A DNA stretch of 64,000 nucleotides from DATKBT01 sp035546295. Its GTDB lineage: Bacteria > Acidobacteriota > Thermoanaerobaculia > Multivoradales > Multivoraceae. Below are positions 19,738 through 28,579 of the stretch, piece after piece. The translations under genes and the position numbers were made by a program. The stretch is from assembly GCA_035546295.1 (NCBI GenBank), contig DATKBT010000131.1:42988-106987 (forward strand). Direction: 5' to 3'. Numbering within the stretch: the first letter of the stretch is position 1; the number at the start of each line of letters is the position of its first letter. Below the pieces are notes generated by a model, which saw only the letters and a list, made by a program, of their open reading frames with translations, was not told the origin of the DNA and searched no databases.

Positions 19738-21423
19738 TCAGATCGGGCCGGCGTCGGTGACGCAGCCCTGGGAGGCCGACGCGACGCTCTGGATGTATCG
19801 GAAGAGCACGCCGCGCGTGGCGGCGAGCGGCGGCGTCGCGAAGGCCGCACGCCGCGCGGCGAGCTCTTCGGCGCCGACCTCGACCTCGAGGGTGCGCGCG
19901 ACCGCGTCGACCGTGATCCGGTCGCCGTCGCGGACCAGCGCGATCGGGCCGCCGACCTGCGCCTCGGGGGTCACGTGGCCGACGATGAAGCCGTGCGACC
20001 CGCCCGAGAAGCGACCATCGGTGATCAGCGCGACCTTGTCGCCGAGGCCGGCGCCAACCAGCGCCGAGGTCGGCGTCAGCATCTCGGGCATGCCGGGTCC
20101 CCCCTTGGGGCCTTCGTACCGGATCACCACGACGTCGCCGGCGCGGATCTCGGAGCGCTCGAGCGCGGCCAGCATCGCCTCCTCGCGATCGAACACGCGC
20201 GCCGGGCCCGAGAACCGCTCCCCCTCCTTGCCCGTGATCTTGGCCACGGCCCCCTCGGGGGCCAGGTTGCCGTAGAGGATCTGGATGTGCCCGGTCGCCT
20301 TGATCGGATCGTCGAACGGCCGGATGACGTCCTGCCCCTCGGCGAGCCCGGGGAGCCCCGCGAGGTTCTCGGCGATCGTGCGGCCGGTCACCGTCAGGCA
20401 GCCGCCGTCGAGCAGATCGTGCTCGAGCAGGAGCTTCATCACCGCGGGAGTGCCGCCGACTCGGTGCAGGTCCTCCATCACATAGCTCCCGGATGGCTTG
20501 AGGTCGGCGAGGAACGGGACCCGGTCGCTGGTCCGCTGGAAGTCGTCGAGCCCGAGCTCGACGCCGACCGAGCGCGCCATCGCGATCAGGTGGAGGACGG
20601 CGTTGGTCGAGCCCCCGAGCGCCATGACGACCGCCAGCGCGTTTTCGAAGGCGGCGCGCGTCATGATCGCGCTCGGCCGCAAGTCGCGCTCGAGCAGCAT
20701 CCGGATCGCAGCCCCCGCGCGCCGGCACTCGTCGCGCTTCGCGGGATCGGTCGCGGGGGTCGACGAGCTGCCCGGCAGCGACATGCCGAGCGCCTCGATC
20801 GCGCTCGACATGGTGTTGGCGGTGTACATGCCGCCGCAGGCGCCGGCACCCGGACAGGCTCGCTGGACGATCTCGCTTCGCTCCTCCTCGGTGATGGTGC
20901 CGGCCAGCGCCTCGCCGTAGCTCTGGAACGCCGAGACCACGTCGAGGGCCCGGCCGTTCCAGCGCCCGGCGCGGATGGTGCCGCCGTAGACCACCAGCGC
21001 CGGACGATCGAGCCGGCCGATGGCCATCATGCAGCCGGGCATGTTCTTGTCGCAGCCGGGGATCGCGACGCAGGCGTCGTACCACTGCGCCCCCATCACC
21101 GTCTCGATCGAGTCGGCGATCAGGTCTCGCGAGGGGAGCGAATAGCTCATCCCTTCGGTCCCCATCGAGATCCCGTCGGAGACTCCGACGGTGTTGAAGC
21201 GCAGCCCGATCGACCCGGCGCCGTCGACCCCGGCCTTGACCTCGGCCGCCAGGTCGTTCAGGTGCAGGTTGCAGGTGTTGCCCTCCCACCAGACCGAGGC
21301 GATCCCGACCTGGGGCTTCTTCAGGTCGTCGTCGCTCAGGCCGGCGCCGTGGAGCATCGCCTGGGAGCCCCCCTGGGCACGCGATTCGGTGATCCGAGCG
21401 GAGTAACGATTGAGCTTGATCAT
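19738..21423 (-). CDS. ilvD: Dihydroxy-acid dehydratase
   Basis: A 561-aa IlvD, which dehydrates 2,3-dihydroxy-isovalerate and 2,3-dihydroxy-3-methylvalerate in valine and isoleucine synthesis. Cluster-ligand and active-site motifs are clear: NTCNLHL, CDKNMPGCMMA, GACGGMYTANTMSSAIEALG and GRFSGGSHGFIVGH. Length is normal. The ATG at 21423 has a G-rich stretch 4 nt upstream, and a GATAAT hexamer sits just before it. No other branched-chain amino acid gene is nearby, so it is a lone ilvD. Confidence 0.97.
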   Translation of the reverse strand: MIKLNRYSARITESRAQGGSQAMLHGAGLSDDDLKKPQVGIASVWWEGNTCNLHLNDLAAEVKAGVDGAGSIGLRFNTVGVSDGISMGTEGMSYSLPSRDLIADSIETVMGAQWYDACVAIPGCDKNMPGCMMAIGRLDRPALVVYGGTIRAGRWNGRALDVVSAFQSYGEALAGTITEEERSEIVQRACPGAGACGGMYTANTMSSAIEALGMSLPGSSSTPATDPAKRDECRRAGAAIRMLLERDLRPSAIMTRAAFENALAVVMALGGSTNAVLHLIAMARSVGVELGLDDFQRTSDRVPFLADLKPSGSYVMEDLHRVGGTPAVMKLLLEHDLLDGGCLTVTGRTIAENLAGLPGLAEGQDVIRPFDDPIKATGHIQILYGNLAPEGAVAKITGKEGERFSGPARVFDREEAMLAALERSEIRAGDVVVIRYEGPKGGPGMPEMLTPTSALVGAGLGDKVALITDGRFSGGSHGFIVGHVTPEAQVGGPIALVRDGDRITVDAVARTLEVEVGAEELAARRAAFATPPLAATRGVLFRYIQSVASASQGCVTDAGPI

Positions 21424-21547
21424 GAAGCCCCCGATTATCGCAGAGCGCGACGCTGCGAGCGGCCCACGAGAAGGGCGACCGGTGGCCTGCTACACTCGGG
21501 AGTCGGACTCGAAGAACCCCTAGCCTCGATCCGAGGAGGATCACCCC

Positions 21548-21901
21548 ATGAAGCCGCTCTTCACACTGTTTACGATCGCCGCCCTGCTCTGTGGCGGCGC
21601 TGCGCTGTTCGCCGACGAAGGTTCCTGGACCGGCGAGGTGCTCGACCTCACCTGCTACGAGCGCAACGGCGCCCACGGCCCCGACCACGCCTCCTGCGCG
21701 CAGCGCTGCCTCAACAACGGCAACGAGGTGGCTCTGCTGGTCGACGGCGAGCTGGTCAAGGTCGACGCCGCCGCCTCCGACGCCGAGGCGATCAAGACGC
21801 TGCGCGAGCACGGCGGCAAGAACGTCAAGGTCACCGGCTCCGCCAAGGAAGCCGATGGGACGACCACGGTCACGATCCAGAAGGTCGAGCCGGCGAGCTG
21901 A
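21548..21901 (+). CDS. Small secreted Cys-motif protein
   Basis: A 117-aa exported protein: a Sec signal peptide (residues 1 to about 22, ending ALFADEG), then a compact domain. The sequence WTGEVLDLTCYERNGAHGPD followed by HxxCAxxCLNNGN recalls a family of small secreted proteins with a CY...HxxCAxxC motif, in which the Cys and His could bind a metal or form disulphides. The C-terminal half (VALLVDGELVKVDA; KNVKVTGSAKEADGTTTVT) looks like an OB-type beta-barrel. GAGGA lies at -13, TACACT (21491-21496) could be its -10 box and a good terminator follows. Function unknown. Confidence 0.85.
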   Translation: MKPLFTLFTIAALLCGGAALFADEGSWTGEVLDLTCYERNGAHGPDHASCAQRCLNNGNEVALLVDGELVKVDAAASDAEAIKTLREHGGKNVKVTGSAKEADGTTTVTIQKVEPAS

Positions 21902-21953
21902 GCGGCGGCGACGGCTGAAGCAGCCCGCGGACTCGTGCCGCGGAGGATGGTTG

Positions 21954-21989
21954 GGGACGGTTCGCTCGATGCGGCCGTCCCTTTTCTGT
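21954..21989 (+). terminator. Rho-independent terminator
   Basis: GGGACGG (21954-21960) pairs with CCGTCCC (21975-21981) around a 14-nt loop, followed by TTTTCTGTT. It lies 53 bp after the small secreted protein gene and before the lipoprotein gene. Confidence 0.75.
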
Positions 21990-22141
21990 TGGCGCCCCGG
22001 CTGGCGGTGGCTCCGGCAGGAGCCGCCATCGCGTGTCGGTTCCGCCTGGTCCGTGGTGGAGTCGAGACGCTCGATCGGCCTCGCCGGCCGCGGGCGAGCG
22101 GTAGTGCCGTATCCTGAGCTGCGGAAGACACAGGAGGCCTC

Positions 22142-23884
22142 ATGAGCACGACCTCGTTGCGACGCGCTGCCGTCGCCTGCAGCTTCGCTTGGGCGGTCAC
22201 GTCGCTGGCGGTCGGATGCGGCGACCGCCAGGAGCCGGCTCCCGCTCCCGCAGTCGGAGCGGCCGAACCGCGCGCCTCCGCCCATCCTGGGCTCGAGCTG
22301 GTGGTGCCCGGCTCGCCCTTCCACGGCGTGCACGGCATCACGGTCACTCCGGAGGGGGAGATCCTGGTCGGCAGCGTCGTCGGCCAGGCGGTGTACCGCG
22401 TCGACCGCGAAACCGGCGCGGTGACCGAGATGATCGGCCCGCCCGAGGGGATGGCCGACGACCTCGAGGTGGGCCCCGACGGCACCCTCGCCTGGACGGC
22501 GTTCCTGATCGGCAAGGTCTATGCACGTTCCGCCAGCGGCGAGGTGCGGGTGCTGGCCGAGGACCTGCCGCAGGCGAACTCGATCGCATGGAGCGACGAC
22601 GGCAGGCTGTTCGTCTCCCAAGTTTTCGGCGCCGACGCGGTCTGGGAGCTCGATCCCGGCGGCGAGTCGCCGCCGCGGCGGATCGCCGAGGGACTGGGCG
22701 GCTTCAACGGCTTCGACGTCGGCCCCGACGGCTGGCTCTACGGCCCAATCTGGTTCCGGTCGCAGATCGCCCGGATCGACCCCGACAGCGGCACGGTCGA
22801 GACCGTCGCCGAGGGCTTCGGCATCCCGGCCGCCGCCAACTTCGACTCGAAGGGGAACCTCTGGGTCGTCGACACCGAGCGCGGCGAGGTGGTGCGAGTC
22901 GACGTCGCGAGCGGCGCCACCGAGGTGGTCGCGCGCACTCGTCCCAGCCTCGACAACCTGGCGCTGTCGGCCGACGACGAGCTCTACGTGACCAACATGG
23001 CCGACAACGGCGTCTATCGGGTCGACACCAGGAGCGGAGAGGTCACCCCCCTGGTCGAAGGCTTGCTCGCGATGCCGGCCGGCCTCTCGCTCTGGCAGGA
23101 CAGCGATCGGCCGACGCTCTACGTCGCAGATACCTTCGCCTACCGGACGGTCGATCCCGTCTCGGGCGAGGTCGAGACGGTGCGCCGGATGTGGGCCCAG
23201 GATCTCGAGCAGCTCGACTACCCGCTGGGCTCGTGGGCCGACAGCAATCACGTGGTGCTCTCCGGCTGGAGCTCGGGGACCGTTCAGGTGATCGATCGCG
23301 CCTCCGGCGAGAGCCTGCGGATGCTCCACGGGTTCGCCGGGCCGACGGCGGCCGTGGAGCTCCCCGACGATCGGCTGGTGGTCGCCGAGGCCGGTTCCGG
23401 AAAGCTGCTGGTGGTGTCGCTCGACGGCGGCACGCGCGAGGTCCTGGTCGAGGGCCTGGGCGCCCCCGCCGGTCTCGAGCTGGGCGGCAACGAGGAGAGC
23501 GAGGAGTGGGAGCTGTTCGTCACCGAGTCGGCGGCCGGCATCGTCTCGGCGGTCGCCCTCGACGGCGGAGCCCGTCGCGTGATCGCCGAGGGGCTTGCGA
23601 TCCCCGAGGGCATCGACCTCGCGCCCGACGGCCGGCTGGTGGTCGCCGAGGTCGGCAAGCGCCGCCTGGTCGCGATCGATCCGGGAACCGGCGAGATCGA
23701 AGAGCTCGCGACCGACCTGCCGATCGGCCTGCCGGCCCTGCCCGGCGCGCCGCCCTCGTACGTCACGACCGGCGTGGCGGTCGGCCCCGACGGCTCGGTC
23801 TACTTCACGTCCGATCTCGAGAACGCCATCTACCGTCTTTCTGCCAAACTTCCTGCCGAGCTCCCTGCCGAGCCGTCCGAGTAG
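22142..23884 (+). CDS. Beta-propeller (SMP-30/NHL-like) lipoprotein
   Basis: A 580-aa exported protein. The N-terminus has a lipoprotein signal with lipobox LAVGC, modified Cys26. The rest consists of repeated blades of the SMP-30/Vgb/NHL type, each with a GPDG or similar turn (VGPDGTLAWTAF; VGPDGWLYGPIW; LAPDGRLVVAEVG; VGPDGSVYFTSD). Propellers of this type bind or hydrolyse lactones, or act as scaffolds. No cofactor or catalytic residues can be assigned. AGGAGG lies 5 nt before the ATG. The methyltransferase gene follows after 9 bp, so the two are probably cotranscribed. Confidence 0.88.
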   Translation: MSTTSLRRAAVACSFAWAVTSLAVGCGDRQEPAPAPAVGAAEPRASAHPGLELVVPGSPFHGVHGITVTPEGEILVGSVVGQAVYRVDRETGAVTEMIGPPEGMADDLEVGPDGTLAWTAFLIGKVYARSASGEVRVLAEDLPQANSIAWSDDGRLFVSQVFGADAVWELDPGGESPPRRIAEGLGGFNGFDVGPDGWLYGPIWFRSQIARIDPDSGTVETVAEGFGIPAAANFDSKGNLWVVDTERGEVVRVDVASGATEVVARTRPSLDNLALSADDELYVTNMADNGVYRVDTRSGEVTPLVEGLLAMPAGLSLWQDSDRPTLYVADTFAYRTVDPVSGEVETVRRMWAQDLEQLDYPLGSWADSNHVVLSGWSSGTVQVIDRASGESLRMLHGFAGPTAAVELPDDRLVVAEAGSGKLLVVSLDGGTREVLVEGLGAPAGLELGGNEESEEWELFVTESAAGIVSAVALDGGARRVIAEGLAIPEGIDLAPDGRLVVAEVGKRRLVAIDPGTGEIEELATDLPIGLPALPGAPPSYVTTGVAVGPDGSVYFTSDLENAIYRLSAKLPAELPAEPSE

Positions 23885-23893
23885 GAGCCCTCG

Positions 23894-25240
23894 ATGACCG
23901 AGGCGCGCACCCCTGCGCCGGAGAGTGCATCGGCGGCCGAGCCGAGCTCGCTCGCCTACGCCGAGAGCGAGCGGCATCCGCTGGTCGAGGCCTTCGTCGC
24001 GGCGCGCTGCCGCGAGCGCGGCCGCCCGCGGCTCGACGTCGCCGCCGGCGACGAGATGCTCCACTATGCTCTCGCCGAGCAGAGCCACCACCGCGGGATC
24101 GCGCTGTTCGCCTACCTGCGTTCGGGACTGACCGCGGCCGAGACGCTGGAGCGGATCCTCGCCTGGCGGTTCGGCGCCGCCGAGCGGACCCCCTCGCTGC
24201 TCGACTTTGCGAGCGGCTACGGGCGGGTCACCAGGTTCCTGGCACAGCGTCTCGAGGCGAGGCGGATCACGGTCGGCGAGATCAGCCGCGGCGCGATCGA
24301 GTTCCAGCGCCGGCTGCTCGGTGTCGAAGGGGTGGTCTCTGCACCACGCGCGCGAGAGCTGAGCCTCGATCGCCGCTTCGCCGCGGTCTCGGCGATGTCG
24401 CTGTTCACCCACCTGCCCGCCGAGGCCTTTCGCGCCTGGCTGGCGCGGCTGTGGAGCGCGGTCGAGGAGGGCGGGGTGCTGGTCCTCTCGGTCAACGACG
24501 AGGCGGTGCTCTTCCCAGGGCGCACGATGCCCGAGTCGGGCTTCCACTTCGAGCCGGTGAGCGAGAACGCCGGGCTCGCCACGGAGGAGTACGGGACGAC
24601 CTGGGTCGGCGAGTCGTGGGTGTCGCGAGCGATCGACGAGAGCTGCGACGGGGTGAGCTCCAGCACGAGGATCCCCCGCGGCCTCTGGAACTTCCAGGAC
24701 CTCTACGTGGTCGCGCGCGGCGGCAGCTCGCAGCCGCTCGACGCCAGCGCGGTCGACCTGCCGCCCGAGGGCTACCTCGACGTCTGCCTGCCGGTGGCGC
24801 CGGATCGCGTGCGGCTCGGCGGCTGGGCGGTCGATCGGGTCGCTTCGGACAGTCCGCCGCGCATCGCGGTCGAGGTCGACGGCGAGGTGCTGGCGGAGCT
24901 CGACGCCGACGTCGAGCGGCCCGACATCGCGGCGGTTCGCGGCGAGAGCTCGCGGCGATCCGGCTTCGTCGCCGAGATCGTCTCGGGCGCCGGCGCTTTT
25001 CGGGCGGATCAGATCCTGGCGATCCGGGCGACCTCGAAAGGGGGCCGTCAGACCCTGCTGCACCTCTCGCCGCTCGAGGGCGCCGATCTGACTCGTAGGG
25101 TCGCCGGGGCGCTCGACGAGGTGCGTGGCGAGAACCTCCATCTGCGCCGCGCCAACGCCGATCTCCACCGCAAGATCGAGCTGATGGAGCGGAGCCGGTT
25201 CTGGAGGCTGCGCAACGCCTGGTGGCGCCTGCGCGGATGA
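23894..25240 (+). CDS. Class I SAM-dependent methyltransferase with C-terminal coiled coil
   Basis: A 448-aa protein. The SAM-binding motif I is LLDFASGYGRVTRFLA (about residues 102-117), with later motifs SAMSLFTHLP and VEEGGVLVLSVND. After the methyltransferase domain, residues about 285-395 form a beta-rich domain (RLGGWAVDRVA; IAVEVDGEVLAELDADV). The C-terminus is a coiled coil (ENLHLRRANADLHRKIELME) ending RSRFWRLRNAWWRLRG, a tail often seen on glycan-modifying enzymes. A role in methylating or capping a surface glycan is inferred from this tail. It overlaps the helicase gene by 4 bp. Confidence 0.88.
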   Translation: MTEARTPAPESASAAEPSSLAYAESERHPLVEAFVAARCRERGRPRLDVAAGDEMLHYALAEQSHHRGIALFAYLRSGLTAAETLERILAWRFGAAERTPSLLDFASGYGRVTRFLAQRLEARRITVGEISRGAIEFQRRLLGVEGVVSAPRARELSLDRRFAAVSAMSLFTHLPAEAFRAWLARLWSAVEEGGVLVLSVNDEAVLFPGRTMPESGFHFEPVSENAGLATEEYGTTWVGESWVSRAIDESCDGVSSSTRIPRGLWNFQDLYVVARGGSSQPLDASAVDLPPEGYLDVCLPVAPDRVRLGGWAVDRVASDSPPRIAVEVDGEVLAELDADVERPDIAAVRGESSRRSGFVAEIVSGAGAFRADQILAIRATSKGGRQTLLHLSPLEGADLTRRVAGALDEVRGENLHLRRANADLHRKIELMERSRFWRLRNAWWRLRG

Positions 25241-28200
25241 CGAGGTTTCCACGAGCCGGAGACGAGGCGAACGGGTCGGCCGTTGCGCCCGCGAGCTTTC
25301 TGTTCCGAGCGACCGGCGAAGACGGCGGCACGGGACATGATGGACCCTCAGCCGACGCCGTCATGCCCGGACCTCGCCCCCTCCCTCCGCCGCCCCCTGG
25401 TCGCGCGGCGCTCTCGATCGACGACCTCCTGCCCGCCATCCAGGCGGCCCTGCGGGCCGGCACCGGCCTGGTCGTCGCGGCCCCGCCCGGGACCGGCAAG
25501 ACGACGCGCGTGGCGCCGGCTATCGCCGAGCTCGACGAGGTCGCGGGCCGCGTCGTGCTGCTCGAGCCTCGCCGCCTCGCCGCGATCTCGGCCGCGCGTC
25601 GGATCGCCGAGGAACGCGCCGAGCAGCTCGGTGCTGGGCGGCGCGCCGTGCTGGGCGTTGAGATCGGCTACCAGGTGCGATTCGAGCGGCGTTGGAGCCA
25701 CCAGACGCGGCTGGTCGCCGCCACCGAGGGGACGCTGGTCCGTTGGCTGCTGGAGGATCCGCTGCTCGAAGGGGTCGGCTGCATCGTCTTCGACGAGGTG
25801 CACGAGCGCAATCTGTCGACCGACCTCGCGCTGGCGATGGCACTTCGGTTGCGCGAGGTGCGCGACGATCTCCGCCTGGTGGCGATGTCGGCGACCCTCG
25901 ACGCCGAGCGCTTCGCCGGGCTGCTCGGCCCTGTGTCGGGAAGCCCTGTGTCGGGATGTCCTGTCTCGGGAAGCCCTGTGTCGGGAAGCCCTGTGTCGGG
26001 AAGCCCTGTGTCGGGCTGCGCGTCGAAAGCGGCTCCGGTGGTGCGCTGCGAGGTCGGGGCGCATCCGGTCGAGGTTCGCTACGCGCGGCGTCCGGACGAC
26101 CGTCCGATCGAGCGACGCACGGTGGTCGCGATCCGCGGCCTGCTGCGCGAGCTCGAGGAGCGGGAGGCGGAGGTGGGCGCCGAGGGGGGCGGCGAGGGCG
26201 GCTCGGCCATCGAGCACTCGCGCACTCTGCGCTCCGTCCTCGCCTTCCTCCCGGGCGTCGGCGAGATCGAACGCTGTCGCGAGCTGCTGGCGGGGGACGG
26301 GGCTGCGGCTCTGGACGTGCCGGTGCTGCCGCTTCACGGCTCGCTCGACCTCGACCGGCAACAGGCGGCGCTGCGCGGCGGTCGGCGCGTCGTCCTCGCG
26401 ACCAACGTCGCCGAGAGCTCGGTGACCGTCGAAGGGGTCGGGGCCGTGGTCGACAGCGGACTGGAGCGCATCCTGCGCTTGGATCCTGCGAGCGGGCTCG
26501 ACCGCCTCGAGCTGGCCGCGATCAGTCGGGCCTCGGCGGACCAACGCGCCGGTCGCGCGGGTCGGACCGGCCCAGGGATCTGCGTGCGCCTTTGGACCGA
26601 GTCGGAGCAGGGAGCGCGCGTCGCAGAACGGCAGCCCGAGATCCAGCGCGTCGACGTCGCGTCGCCGGTGCTCGCCGCTCGCGCCTGGGGAGAGGACCCC
26701 GCGACCTTGCGCTGGCCCGATCCCCCGGCGGCCTCACAGCTCGTGCAGGCCGAAGCGCTGCTTCGCGACCTCGGAGCGCTCGACGCCGCCGGCTCGATCA
26801 CCGCGCGCGGCCGGCGGATGGCCGTGCTGCCGCTCCACCCGCGGCTCGGGGCCCTCGTGTTGTCCGCAGCCGAGCGGGATCGCGCCGCGGAGGGAGCGCT
26901 GATCGCGGCCCTGATCGGCGAGCGGGATCCCTTCCGGCGATCGGCGAGGGAGGAGGCTGAGACGCTGTCGGACCTGCGCTCGGACGTGCTCGAACGGTGG
27001 CTCGCGCTGGTCGACGCCCTCCGCGGCGCCCGGGACCCCCGCATCCGCCGCGGTGCCGCCCACTCGGTCCTGCGCGCGGCGAGACAGATCGCCTCCGCGG
27101 TCGGCGCTCCAGACTGGCGGGTCGACGACCTGAGTAGAGACCCGCACACCCAGGAGATCCTGCTTCGCTCGCTGCTCGCCGCTTACCCCGATCGGGTGGC
27201 GCGCCGCCGCGAGCCCCGTGCGCCGCGCGCCGTGATGACCGGTGGCCACGGCGTGCGGCTGAGCCCCGCGAGCCGGGTGCGCGCCGAGCCGCTGTTCGTG
27301 TGTGTCCTGGTCGGCGGGTCCACGGGCGGAGCGTCTGGCGGTGGCGGTCGCGAAACGGTGGTGCATTCGGCGTCGGCAGTCGAGGAGGCGTGGCTCGACA
27401 CGCGCACCGAGGAGACCGCCGAGCTCGACGAGCAGAGCGGCCGGGTGACGCTGCGGCGGCGACGGCACTACCGCGACCTCGTGCTCGACGACGTCGAGAC
27501 CGGCCTCGCTCCGGCGGATCGGGCGGCGGCTCTGCTCCTGCGTCGAGCCTCGCGGGATCCGATCACGGTCCTCGCCCTCGATCGGTCCGAAGTCGAGCGC
27601 TTCCTCGCCCGCGTCGCCTGCCTGCGCGCGTGGCGTCCGGAGCTCGACCTGCCCGATTTCGACCTGCCCTCTCTCGACCGGCTGGGTCCCCAGCGGAACG
27701 CCGACGAGGGCCGCGGCTCCGAGTGCGCCGCTCCCCAGGGCGCCGCTTCCAGCGATGCCGATCCTGCCGGGGGAGCGGATCCCGAGGCCGCCGAGGTCGG
27801 CAGCGGGCCGAGCGCCGCAGATTCCGCAGATGCCGATCCGGGCCTCGACGAGCTGCCGCCGGTCTGGAGGGCGATCCTCGAAGCCGCCGTCGCGGGTGCT
27901 CGCACCACCGCCGAGGTGGCGCGCGCCCCGGTCCTCGACCTGCTCAGAGGCGCTCTCTCGTGGGAGCAGCAGCGACGGCTCGACGAGCTGGCGCCGGAGC
28001 GCCTCACCCTGCCGAGTGGGCGCCGCGCCGAGGTCCGCTACGAGCGCGGCAAGCATCCGGTGCTCGCCGCCCGCATCCAGGATTTCTTCGGCTGGCGTGA
28101 GACGCCGCCCATCGCGGGTGGCCGCGTCCCGCTCCTTCTCCACCTGCTCGCGCCCAACCTCCGGGTCCAGCAGGTCACCGACGACCTGGCGGGCTTCTGG

Positions 28201-28329
28201 CGCCGGACCTATCCCGAGGTTCGCAGGGAGCTCGCCGGCCGGTATCCGAAGCACCAGTGGCCGGAGGACGGCGCGACGGCGGAGCCGGTGAAAGGCCCCG
28301 CGCGGCGTCGTCGTCGCCAAGAGCGGTAG
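25237..28329 (+). CDS. hrpB: ATP-dependent RNA helicase HrpB
   Basis: A DExH-box helicase of about 1030 aa (E. coli HrpB is about 810-820). Motifs are intact: Walker A APPGTGKTT near residue 85, DEVH near 186, SAT in VAMSATLD, and motif VI QRAGRAGRTGPG near 435, followed by the HrpB C-terminal domain. The extra length comes from a 45-60-residue N-terminal extension, a six-fold PVSGS/C tandem repeat (residues 232-261) between the two RecA lobes, and an acidic, low-complexity insertion near residues 820-870. The ATG at 25237 overlaps the methyltransferase stop (ATGA); the ATG at 25363 is an alternative start giving 988 aa. Confidence 0.93.
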   Translation: MTRFPRAGDEANGSAVAPASFLFRATGEDGGTGHDGPSADAVMPGPRPLPPPPPGRAALSIDDLLPAIQAALRAGTGLVVAAPPGTGKTTRVAPAIAELDEVAGRVVLLEPRRLAAISAARRIAEERAEQLGAGRRAVLGVEIGYQVRFERRWSHQTRLVAATEGTLVRWLLEDPLLEGVGCIVFDEVHERNLSTDLALAMALRLREVRDDLRLVAMSATLDAERFAGLLGPVSGSPVSGCPVSGSPVSGSPVSGSPVSGCASKAAPVVRCEVGAHPVEVRYARRPDDRPIERRTVVAIRGLLRELEEREAEVGAEGGGEGGSAIEHSRTLRSVLAFLPGVGEIERCRELLAGDGAAALDVPVLPLHGSLDLDRQQAALRGGRRVVLATNVAESSVTVEGVGAVVDSGLERILRLDPASGLDRLELAAISRASADQRAGRAGRTGPGICVRLWTESEQGARVAERQPEIQRVDVASPVLAARAWGEDPATLRWPDPPAASQLVQAEALLRDLGALDAAGSITARGRRMAVLPLHPRLGALVLSAAERDRAAEGALIAALIGERDPFRRSAREEAETLSDLRSDVLERWLALVDALRGARDPRIRRGAAHSVLRAARQIASAVGAPDWRVDDLSRDPHTQEILLRSLLAAYPDRVARRREPRAPRAVMTGGHGVRLSPASRVRAEPLFVCVLVGGSTGGASGGGGRETVVHSASAVEEAWLDTRTEETAELDEQSGRVTLRRRRHYRDLVLDDVETGLAPADRAAALLLRRASRDPITVLALDRSEVERFLARVACLRAWRPELDLPDFDLPSLDRLGPQRNADEGRGSECAAPQGAASSDADPAGGADPEAAEVGSGPSAADSADADPGLDELPPVWRAILEAAVAGARTTAEVARAPVLDLLRGALSWEQQRRLDELAPERLTLPSGRRAEVRYERGKHPVLAARIQDFFGWRETPPIAGGRVPLLLHLLAPNLRVQQVTDDLAGFWRRTYPEVRRELAGRYPKHQWPEDGATAEPVKGPARRRRRQER
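25930..26019 (+). repeat. In-frame 15-bp minisatellite inside hrpB
   Basis: Six consecutive 15-bp units with consensus CCTGTGTCGGGAAGC, each encoding Pro-Val-Ser-Gly-Ser or Pro-Val-Ser-Gly-Cys. Units 2 and 6 end in Cys, and unit 3 has one silent change (GTC for GTG). Because 15 is a multiple of three, changes in copy number keep the frame. Confidence 0.95.
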
Positions 28330-28579
28330 GGGTCTCTGCGCCGTCCTCGCGCGCGATGTCGACCCGGCTCCGGACGATGTGGATGTCGGATCGGGTTCCG
28401 TCTCAGCCGATCGGAGCCGGGCGGGGATGATCCCCCCTCGGAGCAGCGACTCCGCTCCCACCGGCTGGCGCAGCTCACGCAGCGCGCCGGCGAGCGGCTC
28501 GTTCGCTTGCGGTGGGGGTCCAGCCGACAGTCGGTCGGCCAAGGATCGATGCCGTGGATCCCCGAAGACCCGGACCTGC

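Noticed and set aside
17630..25252. A 2540-codon open frame on the minus strand spanning seven kilobases
   Set aside because: Only its last 663 codons (S9 peptidase) are a gene. The rest is antisense to, or in another frame of, ilvD, the small secreted protein, the lipoprotein and the methyltransferase. Long shadow frames are expected at this GC content.
25930..26019. CRISPR-like array
   Set aside because: Units are contiguous 15-mers without spacers and lie in frame inside hrpB.
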